DNA of 64,000 nt from CAVRZY01 sp963725415 (GCA_963725415.1 CAVRZY010000210.1:1-64000); one strand, 5' to 3'; counted from the first letter of the stretch, positions 9,237 to 18,367 are shown. A program made the numbers and translations. The notes: generated from the letters alone by a model not told the origin.

Positions 9237-10112
9237 ATGGCCGAGAAACCGAAATCCGAGAAGCCCAAACAGGGCGGAACGAAACCGGACATCGCCACCA
9301 TGGGCGGACTGGCTCTGGCCTTGGGGGGAATCCTTGGAGGGCTGGTCCTGGAGGGGGGCAAGATCGGAGAGATTCTCCAACCCACCGCCGCCATGATCGT
9401 GTTCGGTGGCACCATCGGGGCGGTTATGGTGACCACCCCGCTGCACGTCTTAACCAGCGCCGCCCGCAAGCTGGCCTCGGTATTCTTCGAAAAACAGCAG
9501 ACTCCCCACGCCATCATCCAAGAGATCATCGGCTACGCCAGCAAGGCCCGCAAGAACGGCATTGTCTCGCTGGAACAGGACGCCGAGGTCGTCCAGGATC
9601 CTTTCCTCCGCAAGGCCCTGAACCTGGCGGTGGATGGCACCGATCTCCAGGAGATCCGAAAAATGATGGAACTGGAGATGAGTGTCGAAGAACACCACAA
9701 CGAGGCGGAGGCGAAAGTTCTCGAATCCGCGGGTGGGTATGCGCCTACCATCGGCATCATCGGCGCCGTGTTGGGCCTGATCCAGGTCATGAAAAACCTG
9801 GCTAACATCGACGAAGTGGGGCGGGGCATTGCCGTGGCCTTTGTCGCCACCATCTATGGCGTGGGGTCGGCCAATGTCTTCTTCCTTCCGGCCGGGAACA
9901 AGATGCGGGCCCGCACCCAACAGGGCATGCAGATCAAAGAACTGATGCTGGAGGGAGTGATTGGCATTGTCGAGGGCCTCAACCCCAAGCTGATCCGGAC
10001 CAAGCTGGAGGCCTATGTCCGTACGAACCTGAGCAGCCAGGGCAAGAAGAAGAAGGAGGAGCAGGCCAAAGCAGCCGCGCAAGCTGCGACCGCGGCCCCG
10101 GCCCAGGGGTAG
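9237..10112 (+). CDS. motA: flagellar motor stator protein MotA
   Basis: The 291-residue product has four membrane helices: about residues 22-40, 50-66, 165-185 and 195-220. The MotA/TolQ/ExbB signature GYAPTIGIIGAVLGLIQVM lies in helix 3 and GIAVAFVATIYGVG in helix 4. The cytoplasmic loop carries the charged segment that contacts FliG. The C-terminus ends in a Lys/Ala-rich tail (KKKKEEQAKAAAQ) longer than in most homologues. With MotB it forms the proton- or sodium-conducting stator of the flagellar motor. Confidence 0.93.
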   Translation: MAEKPKSEKPKQGGTKPDIATMGGLALALGGILGGLVLEGGKIGEILQPTAAMIVFGGTIGAVMVTTPLHVLTSAARKLASVFFEKQQTPHAIIQEIIGYASKARKNGIVSLEQDAEVVQDPFLRKALNLAVDGTDLQEIRKMMELEMSVEEHHNEAEAKVLESAGGYAPTIGIIGAVLGLIQVMKNLANIDEVGRGIAVAFVATIYGVGSANVFFLPAGNKMRARTQQGMQIKELMLEGVIGIVEGLNPKLIRTKLEAYVRTNLSSQGKKKKEEQAKAAAQAATAAPAQG

Positions 10113-10192
10113 ACGGTGCAGAACCAGACGCCAGCCGTTATGCACGGGGACCGGGGGCTGAAGGCTGAGGGCTGACGGCTGAGAGCTTTTTT

Positions 10193-10984
10193 ATGAGTCG
10201 AAAAAAGAAACACGCCGCCAATGAGAACCAGGACCGCTGGCTGGTTTCCTATGCCGATTTCATTACCTTGATGTTTGCCTTCTTTGTGGTCATGTTCGCT
10301 TCCTCGCAAACCGATAAAGGCAGAGCGCAGCAGGTCTCTGAGTCCGTCAAGAAGGCCCTCGAGGAAAGCCAATTCGCCGCCGTGGTGGCTGGAATCCTGG
10401 GTGGCACGGTGGATGACAAAGGCAAAGGCAACGCCATGTTGAAAGGTCCGGGAGGCATGGACCCCAAGAACCCCCCCAAGGAAGCCCGCGAGCAGGCCCT
10501 GGCGGAGTTGTTGCCTTCGCTCCAGTTCCTCACCAAGGAACTCAAGCAGGAAATCGCCGGCGGCAAGCTGCAAATCAAACTCCAGGGCCGCGGCCTGGTG
10601 GTGAGCCTGCTGGAGGCCGCTTTCTTTCCCACCGGAGAAGACACGATTGATCCCAGAACTTATCCCACCATCGAAAAGATCGCAGCCGCTATTCGCTCCT
10701 TGCCCAATCCGGTGCGCCTGGAGGGGCATACCGACTGGGTCCCCATCCACAACGCGCGCTTCCACAGCAACTGGGAACTCTCTGCCGCCCGCAGCGTCGC
10801 CATGCTGAACCTGTTGTCGCAGCGTTTCGAGATCCCGGAGCGAAGACTGGCCATCGCCGGCTACGCCGACACCGCTCCAGCCGACACCAACGAAACCGAG
10901 CAGGGCCGCGCCCACAACCGGCGCGTCGATCTGGTCATTCTGAACAAGATCGGCGTAGAAATCGAGCCGCCCCCCGGCCCTTGA
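10193..10984 (+). CDS. motB: flagellar motor stator protein MotB
   Basis: The 263-residue product has the MotB N-terminal membrane helix with the ion-binding aspartate at residue 22 (YADFITLMFAFFVVM). A linker follows, then a C-terminal OmpA-like peptidoglycan-binding domain with LEGHTDWVPI, SNWELSAARSVAML and RRVDLVIL. It anchors the stator to the cell wall and pairs with MotA, encoded 80 bases upstream. The gap includes a short repeat (GGCTGAGGGCTGACGGCTGAGAG). The start ATG lies eight bases after a weak GAGAG. Confidence 0.93.
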   Translation: MSRKKKHAANENQDRWLVSYADFITLMFAFFVVMFASSQTDKGRAQQVSESVKKALEESQFAAVVAGILGGTVDDKGKGNAMLKGPGGMDPKNPPKEAREQALAELLPSLQFLTKELKQEIAGGKLQIKLQGRGLVVSLLEAAFFPTGEDTIDPRTYPTIEKIAAAIRSLPNPVRLEGHTDWVPIHNARFHSNWELSAARSVAMLNLLSQRFEIPERRLAIAGYADTAPADTNETEQGRAHNRRVDLVILNKIGVEIEPPPGP

Positions 10985-10985
10985 G

Positions 10986-11150
10986 TCAATTCCCTAGCGG
11001 CCGGCCCCCTTGCCCCAGCGCAGCCAGAAGCTGTTCCCTTCTCCGCTCGGCCGCACCCACGACGGAATCCAACGCCATCCGAGAATAGGCCGCGCCCACC
11101 CACTGGGTCAGGCCTTCCACTGCAGCCTTGTCGCCACAGACCTTCCACAG
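10986..11150 (-). other. possible coding remnant, C-terminal fragment
   Basis: On the minus strand an open frame of about 53 codons ends in a stop at 10986 and contains WVGAAYSRMALDSVVG and ERRREQLLAALGQ. The composition looks protein-like, but there is no convincing start codon. It lies between the convergent motB and serine hydrolase genes. It may be the tail of a deleted gene. I do not recognise it. Confidence 0.25.
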
Positions 11151-11161
11151 ACCACGAGCCG

Positions 11162-12550
11162 TTATGGCCCGGAGACCTTCTTCAGAGAACGTTCTCCGCT
11201 GTGCAGGTACTCCGGCTTGCCGTCGGCGCCCATGACTACTACCAATTCCTCGGGGCGAGGCGCCCCGGGCGGGGTAAAGCCCAGGCGGTCAGCGCTCAGC
11301 TTGCTCAACGGAAACTCCGCCTTGCCCATCCTCAAGACCAGCTTGCCCTCTTTGATGGCGATCTCGGCGGCCGTGGAACCGTTCTTGTAGACTCCGGCAT
11401 ACCCGCCCATCTCGGCTTCCGTCAGCAGCAGGGATTGCTTCGGCTTGGGCACAGGTTCAGGCTCGAGCGGCAGCAGCAGCTCCGTTGCTTTCTCCACCGT
11501 GCTGGGAAGCCGGCCGCCGGTCCTGTTGACCAGGATAATCACGGCAAACCGATGTTCGGGCGCCATCCGAACCGAGGAGCCGAATCCGCTCCGCGCCCCG
11601 CCATGTTCGAGCATTCGCACGCCCCGGTACCTTCTAATCCTCAGCCCGTAGCCATACTTGGCCTCGGGCTGGCCGGGTAGATCGGCATGCGGCGTGGAGA
11701 GCTTGCCGATCACCGCTGGCGACAGGGCCTGCTTCCCATCGATGCGGCCGTTGTTCAGGAAGGCGATGGCGAAGCGCGCCAGTTCGTTCGCGCTGGTGAA
11801 CACGGAACCGGCGGGCCAGTTGGCGACGTTGTCCGCAAAAGGACGGATCACGGTAGGTTTCTCTTTACCCCGCGCTTCATGGCCCTGCGAGAGCGGGTAA
11901 GTCATCGCCACGGTGGGCCGCAGCGTGGTGCTGTTCATCCCCAGCGGCTTGAAGAGCCGTTCGCTCATCATGTCGGCGTACGGCTTGCCGCCCGCCGCCT
12001 CGATCAGCAATCCGGCCAGATGGTAGCCGGGATTGGAATAGGAATAGATCCTGCCGGGCTCGGTAAAGAAGAAGTCCTCTTTCCAGGACCGCACGAACTC
12101 GCCCAGGGCCGCCTCATCGTGCCGCCCGTGCATTTGGGCATCGTCTTTCAGGCCCGCCGTGTGGCACAACAACTGGTGCGCCGTGAGCGCCGCGATGCTC
12201 GGATGCAGGCCCTGGACATACTTCCCCACCGGCTCATCCAGTCTCACCTTGCCCTCCTCAGCCAGGCTCACCAGCACCGAGGCCGTCAGCATCTTCGTGG
12301 TCGAGCCAATCCGGCACAGCATGTCCGGGGTCATGGGAGTGCCCGTTTCGATGTTCGCGACTCCAAAGCCTCTGGCAAAGACGACCTTATCACCGAGAAC
12401 AACGGCCATGGCGGCGCCGGGCGCGCTGATTTCCTTCAGTTCCTCGAGCGCGACCTTCTCGAGTTCCGCAAAGTCAGCTTTCGGCTGCTCCGCCGCAAGC
12501 GGCAGCCCAATCCAGAGGACGATGAATGTGAACAGAAACCTGTTTTTCAA
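11162..12550 (-). CDS. serine hydrolase, beta-lactamase (class C)/ penicillin-binding type
   Basis: The likely start is the TTG at 12550, which has AGGAG seven bases upstream and begins directly with a signal peptide (FLFTFIVLWIGLPLAAEQ). An in-frame GTG at 12571 is the alternative. The roughly 460-residue product has the SxxK motif STTK at about residue 83, the YSN motif at about 171, and an HGG motif in EHGGARSG. A C-terminal beta-rich region of about 100 residues follows. These are the hallmarks of class C beta-lactamase-like esterases and D,D-peptidases, which act in the periplasm. It could be an esterase or peptidase rather than an antibiotic-resistance enzyme. Confidence 0.88.
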   Translation of the reverse strand: MKNRFLFTFIVLWIGLPLAAEQPKADFAELEKVALEELKEISAPGAAMAVVLGDKVVFARGFGVANIETGTPMTPDMLCRIGSTTKMLTASVLVSLAEEGKVRLDEPVGKYVQGLHPSIAALTAHQLLCHTAGLKDDAQMHGRHDEAALGEFVRSWKEDFFFTEPGRIYSYSNPGYHLAGLLIEAAGGKPYADMMSERLFKPLGMNSTTLRPTVAMTYPLSQGHEARGKEKPTVIRPFADNVANWPAGSVFTSANELARFAIAFLNNGRIDGKQALSPAVIGKLSTPHADLPGQPEAKYGYGLRIRRYRGVRMLEHGGARSGFGSSVRMAPEHRFAVIILVNRTGGRLPSTVEKATELLLPLEPEPVPKPKQSLLLTEAEMGGYAGVYKNGSTAAEIAIKEGKLVLRMGKAEFPLSKLSADRLGFTPPGAPRPEELVVVMGADGKPEYLHSGERSLKKVSGP

Positions 12551-12640
12551 AAGCACACTCCTACCGGGCACTGTCTAGAGCAACGTGTTTGTGGCTCCAC
12601 TTGCACAGTGATTGTCCTCCATTGTGGAAGTCCGCACAGC

Positions 12641-12812
12641 GTTATTCGCACTTTTCCGACTTTCGGAAGATCAGCCAATAGCAGTGCTGGCGCCGGCTGT
12701 GGTGGGCGACCTTCCACTTGGGGTCGATGATCGGGCCCTTGCGGATCTTTATGATGCAGTCGCAGGGGCGGAACCTAACCGCACTGGCCGCCCGGATGAA
12801 ATCCACATGAGC
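12641..12812 (-). pseudogene. duplicate 3' end of the DNA methyltransferase gene
   Basis: This stretch repeats, with a dozen or so mismatches, the last 55-57 codons of the methyltransferase gene (compare 13752-13923). Both contain CDCIIKIRKGPIIDPKWKV and end FRKSEKCE. The upstream catalytic part is absent, so this copy is dead. It is in the same orientation and keeps the same order relative to a histidine kinase copy as the intact genes do at 13753-15903. Confidence 0.85.
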
Positions 12813-12842
12813 AACGCCCGGCGCCACCCTCCCATTCTACTC

Positions 12843-13022
12843 ACCGCGGCAGCCGCAGCCGGGCTTCGCAGCCTCGGCCCGAGGCCCGGTTCTGGAGGGC
12901 CAGGCTACCGCCGTGCGCTTCGGCAATCTGGTGGCTCAATAGCAACTGGTGCGGCAGGCCGCCTTCCCGAAAGGTGCTGCGGCTCACGCCCCAGCGTCCC
13001 ATGCCCCAAGGAAAGACCATCT
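12843..13022 (-). pseudogene. internally deleted duplicate of the histidine kinase gene
   Basis: Positions 12843-12941 match the 3' end of the kinase gene (14577-14675). Positions 12942-13022 match a segment from its middle (15264-15345). About 590 bases present in the intact gene are missing between the two blocks. Together with the methyltransferase fragment to its left, this is a degraded copy of the methyltransferase-kinase segment. Confidence 0.85.
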
Positions 13023-13051
13023 GAGCATGATTCTGGTAACATGTATTCGTT

Positions 13052-13741
13052 TTGCCAAGCCCTGAGAAGCAGCCCCGCACGCCCGGTCCCGTTGCCCCCG
13101 GGAAGGCCAATCCCGACCCGAGCGGTATATTCCAGGCCGATTTCTTAACCGCGCTGCGCGCCCTCGTCGGCGTGCATCACTCGATTTACCCTCACGTTCC
13201 GCCTCAAGGAATCTACTTTGAGGCGCTGGTGGAAAAGGCGTTCAAAACAATCAAGAAACCATTCACGGTTATCCAAGGAACGGCCCGCAATCAGCCGAGT
13301 CATGATCTCCTCGTGGAAGATAAGAGGTTGTCGCTGAAGACGGAAACGGGTGCGGGAACGGACGCTGAGCGCATCAGCATTACAAAGCTGTGCACAACTG
13401 AGCGCGAGCCCTGGGCCGCCGACGTCCTGATTGGGCGGGCATTGGAACACCTGGGGAGATACGACATCATCCTCATGCTCCGCGCTATCTGGGAACGGCC
13501 AATGATTCACTATCAGCTCTTGGAGATCCCCATCGAGATCCTGAAGCTGATCCGAACAGCAGAGCTGCAAGCGGTGGGCAGGCGCGAAAGGCGCCAAAGC
13601 TTGGGCGCTGATGTGTACTGCGGAAACGACATACTGTTCCATGTTCACTTCGACGGCTCGGATGGCAAGTGCCAGATCAGGAATCTGCATGTTCGGAATT
13701 GTGTCCTGCTGCTCGGCTGGGACCTGCTCGTCTCCCATTGA
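13052..13741 (+). CDS. candidate type II restriction endonuclease
   Basis: The frame of up to 229 residues is convergent with a DNA methyltransferase, the usual layout of a type II restriction-modification pair. It contains SHDLLVEDKRLSLKTETG at about residues 83-100, which resembles a PD-(D/E)xK core with Asp85 and Lys96. That supports an endonuclease but is not proof. The start is uncertain: the frame opens with a TTG at 13052 that lies right at the edge of the duplicated block, and an ATG at 13041 is out of frame. The N-terminus may therefore have been altered by the rearrangement. No specificity can be given. Confidence 0.6.
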   Translation: MPSPEKQPRTPGPVAPGKANPDPSGIFQADFLTALRALVGVHHSIYPHVPPQGIYFEALVEKAFKTIKKPFTVIQGTARNQPSHDLLVEDKRLSLKTETGAGTDAERISITKLCTTEREPWAADVLIGRALEHLGRYDIILMLRAIWERPMIHYQLLEIPIEILKLIRTAELQAVGRRERRQSLGADVYCGNDILFHVHFDGSDGKCQIRNLHVRNCVLLLGWDLLVSH

Positions 13742-13752
13742 TCCAGGAGGCG

Positions 13753-14505
13753 CTATTCGCACTTCTCCGACTTTCGGAAGATCAGCCAATAGCAGTGCTG
13801 GCGCCTAGTGTGGTGGGCGACCTTCCACTTGGGATCGATAATCGGGCCCTTGCGGATTTTTATGATACAGTCGCAGGGGCGGAAACCAACCGCACTCGCC
13901 GCCTGGATGAAATCCAAATGAGCCCACTGGTACTGGTGGTCGTGGATGTAGTCGCTGATCTTGCAGAGCAGGATGCCTTCGGCTTTCAGGACGCAGTGGG
14001 CTTCCCGCAAGAACGGCGGATAAGTGTGGGCGAACGTGTATCCGTTCTCCTTGGAAGATCGTAGGACTAGCCCGAAGCGCGTGTTGAAGTCCTTGGACTT
14101 GTCCTTTCCCTGGTTCGGGATGTGCGGGGGATCGTAGACCACCACGTCAAAAGTGCCTTCGCGAAACGGCATGTGGGTGTTGTCCGCAACAATCATGGGC
14201 CGTTGTGCGGCCTCGATGTCCATCCCAACAACGGGGCGGCTGCTTCCCCGCCAAAACCGCCCGCCGTTGACTGTGGCATCCAGGATTCTCTTGGGACGCA
14301 CGCGAGGATAGAAGCTGAGCAGTCGCTCTAGCAATTCGGCATCGTCACCATCCCAAACGGAAGCCAATGGGGCGTATTGCGGCAGTGGGGCTGACGGTCG
14401 CTCCTTAAGCTTCTCGGTTGTGGCGGCAAGGCCTTCGCCGAGGCACGCCTGCGTCTCCATCAAATCAAATGATAGTTGGTGCGAAGTCACATTACAAGAG
14501 TCCAT
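13753..14505 (-). CDS. DNA methyltransferase of a restriction-modification pair
   Basis: The 250-residue product has an S-adenosylmethionine-binding segment RILDATVNGGRFW at about residues 73-85, an acidic strand GMDIEAA, and the catalytic motif DPPH at 125-128. This order matches amino-methyltransferases (N6-adenine or N4-cytosine). The protein is compact and has no clear separate target-recognition domain. The stop lies 10 bases from the end of the endonuclease candidate. It would protect host DNA at the same site. The last 57 codons exist in a second, dead copy at 12641-12812. Confidence 0.8.
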   Translation of the reverse strand: MDSCNVTSHQLSFDLMETQACLGEGLAATTEKLKERPSAPLPQYAPLASVWDGDDAELLERLLSFYPRVRPKRILDATVNGGRFWRGSSRPVVGMDIEAAQRPMIVADNTHMPFREGTFDVVVYDPPHIPNQGKDKSKDFNTRFGLVLRSSKENGYTFAHTYPPFLREAHCVLKAEGILLCKISDYIHDHQYQWAHLDFIQAASAVGFRPCDCIIKIRKGPIIDPKWKVAHHTRRQHCYWLIFRKSEKCE

Positions 14506-14574
14506 CGGCTGATCGGCAACGCGGGTTTAGCCTACTGCCGGTTTTCGCAGAAAAAGCAGAGACTGTCCGCCTTT

Positions 14575-15903
14575 CTACCGCGGTAGTCGCAGCCGCGCTT
14601 CGCAGCCTCGGCCCGAGGCCCGGTTCTGGAGGGCCAGGCTCCCGCCGTGCGCTTCGGCAATCTGGCGGCTCAATACCAGGCCGATTCCGGAACCTCCCGG
14701 CTTGGTGGTGAAGAAGGGAACGAAGAGATTCGCGGTGTTGGGCAGGCCTGGGCCTTCATCTTCAACCAGCACCTCCGCATAGTTTGCGTTCCTGGCCCAG
14801 CGCACGCTGACCGCGCCACCGGTTTCCAGCGCCGCGTCCACGGCATTCCGCAACAGGTTGATCAGCAATTGCTCCAACTGATCGCCATCCGCCTGGATCT
14901 CCAGCCTCGGCCCCGGCGCCAGCGTGACTGCCAGCCGGGTCTCCAGTCCCACCACCCGGCGGATGCAGGCGCCCAGATCCACCGGCTGAAATCGAGGTTG
15001 CGGAAGCCGGGCCAGCCGCGAGTAGGCTTCCATGAAGCGGGTCAGGGCCTCGGCCCGCGCAGCGATCACCGCCAGACCATGCTCGAGGTCCTCGCGCCAG
15101 TCCTCCGGCAACGGGTCGCGGAGAATCAGGTTCTCCAGGCTATCGGCGATGGACCGGATGGGGGTGAGCGAATTGTTCAGCTCGTGCCCCAAAACCCGCA
15201 GCAGGCGCTGCCAGGCCTGGCGTTCCTCCTCTCGCAGCGCGCGGCTCAGATCCGACAGCACCAGCAACTGGTGCGGCAGGCCGCCTTCCCGAAAGGTGCT
15301 GCGGCTCACGCCCCAGCGTCCCATGCCCCCGGGAAAGACCTTCTGGAAAGTGCGCGGGACCTCCCCTTCCAGGCACTCCGCCAGGCCCAGCTCGGAGGCG
15401 CTGCGTCCCAGCAAGCGTTCGGCGGGCTGGGCCAGCAGCCGCTCCCCCGCGCGGTTCACCAGGCGCAAAAGCTGGTCGCCGTCGAAGGTGTAGATGGCCA
15501 CGTCGATCTCCGCCATCACCGTGCGCAGTAAGGCCGTGGCTTCCAACGCCCCCAACCGCTGGGACCGCAGGGTCTCCCCCAGCGCATTCACCTCGACGAT
15601 CACTTCGCCCAGCACGTCGTCCCTGCGAGCGCCACGGGCGCGAATCGAATAGTCGCCCTCGCGCAGCGCCCCCAGCAAGTTGGCCAGAGTCTGTAGAGGC
15701 CGCACCACTCCGCCTCGCGCCGCCAGCGCGAAACCCCACCAGAGGCTCACGATCAGCACCGTGAGAGTCCACTGCACCTTGGGCGTGAAGTCGCCCAGCC
15801 ACAGAAGACACAGCCCCACCGCCGTCCCCGGCAGGCCCGCCAGCAGGGCCATCAGCAGGACCCGTCGCTCGTGACTCAGCTTTCCCGCTCGCACGAGTCT
15901 CAC
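14575..15903 (-). CDS. NtrY/AtoS-like sensor histidine kinase
   Basis: The 442-residue product has two membrane helices (about 15-36 and 45-62), a HAMP-like linker to about 115, a PAS-like sensor to about 215, the phosphoacceptor helix with LGHELNNSLTPIRS (His240), and a HATPase domain with LLRNAVDA, DEGPGL and GGSGIGLVLS. The start is a GTG immediately after the stop of the response regulator gene, so the two are translationally coupled. It would phosphorylate the sigma-54 activator encoded at 15904-17265. A deleted copy of this gene lies at 12843-13022. Confidence 0.92.
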   Translation of the reverse strand: MRLVRAGKLSHERRVLLMALLAGLPGTAVGLCLLWLGDFTPKVQWTLTVLIVSLWWGFALAARGGVVRPLQTLANLLGALREGDYSIRARGARRDDVLGEVIVEVNALGETLRSQRLGALEATALLRTVMAEIDVAIYTFDGDQLLRLVNRAGERLLAQPAERLLGRSASELGLAECLEGEVPRTFQKVFPGGMGRWGVSRSTFREGGLPHQLLVLSDLSRALREEERQAWQRLLRVLGHELNNSLTPIRSIADSLENLILRDPLPEDWREDLEHGLAVIAARAEALTRFMEAYSRLARLPQPRFQPVDLGACIRRVVGLETRLAVTLAPGPRLEIQADGDQLEQLLINLLRNAVDAALETGGAVSVRWARNANYAEVLVEDEGPGLPNTANLFVPFFTTKPGGSGIGLVLSRQIAEAHGGSLALQNRASGRGCEARLRLPR

Positions 15904-17265
15904 TCAAATCCCATAGCGCTGGATGCGCCGGTACAGCGCGCTGCGGCTCAGGCCCAGAGCGCCGGCGGCGTGGCTCACGTTGCCATCGAAGCGCGTCAGG
16001 GTCTTCTTGATCAAGAAGCACTCCACCTCTTCCAGACTCATGTCCTCAAGGCGTGCAGTGCTCTCGCGTCCCACGCGCAGCGCCAGATCGCTGGCTCGAA
16101 TGGAACTCCCCTGCGCCATCAGCATCGCCCGCTCGACCGCGTGATCCAGCTCGCGAACATTGCCGGGCCAGGGATGTTCCAGCAGAACCTGGAACGCGGC
16201 CGAATCGAACCCCGCCAGGTTCTTGCGATACCGCTGCGCGTATTGCCGCAGGAAGTGCATGGCCAGCAAGGGAATGTCCTCGCGCCGATCGCGCAGCGGC
16301 GGCAGCCGGATTTCGATGGTATTGAGCCGGAAGAACAGGTCCTCGCGAAAGCGCCCTGTGGAAACCTCCTTGCTCAGATCGGAATTGGATGCCGACAGCA
16401 AACGCACATCCACGCGGCGGGTCTTGGAAGAGCCCAGCCGCTCGAACTCGCCGCTCTCGAGCACCCGCAGCAACTTGGCCTGCTGCGCGGGGGCGATGTT
16501 AGCGATCTCGTCCAAGAAAAGCGTGCCGCCATCGGCCAGCTCGAAGCGGCCCACCCGGTCGGCCTTGGCATCCGTGAATGCTCCCTTCACATGCCCGAAA
16601 AGCTCGCTTTCGAAAACGCCCTCCGGGAGGCCGCCCGTGTTGACCGTGATCAGCGGCTTCGCGGCCCGGCCGGAAACCGCATGCAGAGCCTGCGCCACCA
16701 CTCCCTTGCCGGTCCCGTTCTCGCCCGTAAGGAGCACGTTGGCATCCGATGGGCCGATGCGCGCCACCAGATCCAGCACCGGCCGCATGGCCGGGGACTC
16801 CGCGATCAGAACCGGCCGGCCTTCCGCGCGTAGCAGGCGGTTTTCGGCCTCCAGTCGCTGCCCTCGCCGCAGCGCCTGACCCAGCTCGATCTGGGTGTGG
16901 AGGATAGTAAGCAGCCGCGCATTCTCCCAGGGCTTCTCAACGAAATCCCGGGCCCCGCGGCGCATGGCCTCCACCGCCAGTCCCACGCTGCCCCAAGCCG
17001 TCATCACGATCACCGGCAGCGTGCTGTCCAGAGCCTGGATGCGCGTCAGCAGGTCCAGCCCTTCCTGGCCGGAGGTGGTGTCCCGCGCGTAGTTCAGGTC
17101 CATGAGCACAGCGTCGAAATCCCGGTTCTCGGTCGCCGCCAGTATGGCCTGCGGCGAGTTCGCCGATTCGGTCTCATAGCCCTCGCCTTTCAGCAGCAAG
17201 CGCAGGGCGGTCAGAACATCAGCTTGGTCGTCGGCGATCAGGACTCTGGGATTGGGACTTCTCAT
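15904..17265 (-). CDS. sigma-54-dependent NtrC-family response regulator
   Basis: This 453-residue protein has three domains. The receiver (1-125) has Asp56 in VLMDLNY and Lys111 in VEKPW. The AAA+ activator domain (about 150-390) has Walker A GENGTGKG at 181-188, the sigma-54 contact loop GAFTDA at 228-233 and LFLDEI. The C-terminal Fis-type helix-turn-helix reads LGLSRSALYRRIQ. It activates sigma-54 promoters when phosphorylated by the adjacent kinase. A predicted sigma-54 promoter lies upstream of the ABC ATPase gene (18407-18422), suggesting that the transporter operon is its target. Confidence 0.94.
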   Translation of the reverse strand: MRSPNPRVLIADDQADVLTALRLLLKGEGYETESANSPQAILAATENRDFDAVLMDLNYARDTTSGQEGLDLLTRIQALDSTLPVIVMTAWGSVGLAVEAMRRGARDFVEKPWENARLLTILHTQIELGQALRRGQRLEAENRLLRAEGRPVLIAESPAMRPVLDLVARIGPSDANVLLTGENGTGKGVVAQALHAVSGRAAKPLITVNTGGLPEGVFESELFGHVKGAFTDAKADRVGRFELADGGTLFLDEIANIAPAQQAKLLRVLESGEFERLGSSKTRRVDVRLLSASNSDLSKEVSTGRFREDLFFRLNTIEIRLPPLRDRREDIPLLAMHFLRQYAQRYRKNLAGFDSAAFQVLLEHPWPGNVRELDHAVERAMLMAQGSSIRASDLALRVGRESTARLEDMSLEEVECFLIKKTLTRFDGNVSHAAGALGLSRSALYRRIQRYGI

Positions 17266-17440
17266 CGGAACAGGCCCACCGTGCTCTGGAGCTGGCCGAA
17301 AGCCGGACGCCCCACGTACACCACGTCATCCAGATGTTCGAGTTCGATGGTGCCGTCCACACTCAAATCAGGCCGGGCGCCCCGGGGCATTAGTATCAGG
17401 CCCGCCCCTCCATAGGCAGGCCGGCGGAGGCGACGTTTCC
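17262..17440 (-). pseudogene. remnant of an HlyD/MacA-type membrane fusion protein
   Basis: About 55 codons contain VDGTIELEHLDDVVYVGRPAFGQ and then STVGLFR, a segment typical of the C-terminal half of periplasmic adaptor (HlyD/RND adaptor) proteins. The coding sequence stops at the start of the response regulator gene, and the N-terminal three quarters are absent. It lies between the ABC ATPase gene and its regulator, exactly where an adaptor gene would be expected in such operons. The export system encoded here has therefore lost its adaptor, unless the deletion is an assembly artefact. Confidence 0.6.
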
Positions 17441-17604
17441 GAGCAGCGGCTGGGCGTGGGATATCCATCGTGCCGGTCCCCCAGGGGTAGGGCAATTCCC
17501 CTGCCATCCCCCTGGTGGCTAAATTATTGCATGAATAAGGACTACCGGGGGACCAGCCGCCGCAACTGTCCGATTTTGGGATTGGCCGTCCGGGAGCGGA
17601 CAAG

Positions 17605-17706
17605 GTTTCGCGCAAAGGCGCAAAGGTCTCGCAAAGGCCGCGAAGATATTGGATTGATTCCAGACTTTGCGTTCTTGGCGTGACCTTTGCGTCTTGGCGG
17701 GAAATC
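17605..17706. repeat. REP-like palindrome of the CGCAAAG family, copy 1
   Basis: An imperfect inverted repeat: the left arm TTTCGCGCAAAGGCGCAAAG and following bases pair with a right arm containing CTTTGCGTCTTGGCGGGAAA. Related copies lie at 22923-23019 and 42072-42163. All three are in gaps next to gene ends. It ends at the stop codon of the ABC ATPase gene and may act as an mRNA 3' structure. Confidence 0.65.
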
Positions 17707-18367
17707 AGTGCACGATCCAACCGTCCAGGAGTTGGATGATGCGGTCGCCGTAGGCCGCCCAGTTCTCGTTGTGGGTGACCTGGATGATGGTGGTCCCCTC
17801 CTCATTCAACTTCTTGAACAGCTCCATGATCTCCTTGCCCTGGCTGGTGTGCAGGTTTCCCGTGGGCTCGTCGGCCAGGATCAGCTTGGGGCTGGCCACC
17901 AGCGCCCGCGCCACCGCCACGAGCTGCTGCTGCCCGCCCGACAACTGGCTGGGGTAAAGATCCTTCTTGCCCACGATTTGAAACCGGTCCAGAGTGTCGC
18001 AGACGATCCCGGCGCGTTGCGAAGACTTGATGTTGCGGTAGGACAAGGGAATATCCAGGTTCTCGTAAACCGTCAGGTTGTCCAGCAGGTGGTAGCTCTG
18101 AAACACAAACCCGATGTACTTCTTGTTCAGTTCCACGCGCTGCCGGGGCGGCAGCTTGTGCACCGCCTGGCCCAGGAAGTAGTACTCGCCCGACCAGGCG
18201 CTGTCCAGCATCCCCAGGATGCTCAACAGGGTGGTCTTGCCGGCCCCCGAGGGACCCATGATGGTGATAAGCTCCCCCTCCTTCACCTCCAGGGTGATCC
18301 GCCGCAGCACGAAGGTCTTCATGTTCCCGGTCTGGTAGAACTTCTCGAGGTTCTGCAAGGTAATCAT
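17705..18367 (-). CDS. ABC transporter ATP-binding protein (LolD/MacB type)
   Basis: The 220-residue protein has Walker A GPSGAGKTT at residues 38-46, a Q-loop in GFVFQSYHLL, the signature LSGGQQQLVAVARAL, and Walker B LILADEPTGNL. It is the cytoplasmic ATPase of a MacB/LolCDE-type exporter. The permease partner is not adjacent; an FtsX-type permease lies far away at 44720-45925. The adaptor gene downstream is a remnant (17262-17440). Transcription probably starts at the sigma-54 promoter at 18407-18422. Confidence 0.92.
   Translation of the reverse strand: MITLQNLEKFYQTGNMKTFVLRRITLEVKEGELITIMGPSGAGKTTLLSILGMLDSAWSGEYYFLGQAVHKLPPRQRVELNKKYIGFVFQSYHLLDNLTVYENLDIPLSYRNIKSSQRAGIVCDTLDRFQIVGKKDLYPSQLSGGQQQLVAVARALVASPKLILADEPTGNLHTSQGKEIMELFKKLNEEGTTIIQVTHNENWAAYGDRIIQLLDGWIVH

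Noticed and set aside
11687..12730. A 347-residue plus-strand frame over the serine hydrolase
   Set aside because: It is antisense to the intact serine hydrolase with all three catalytic motifs.
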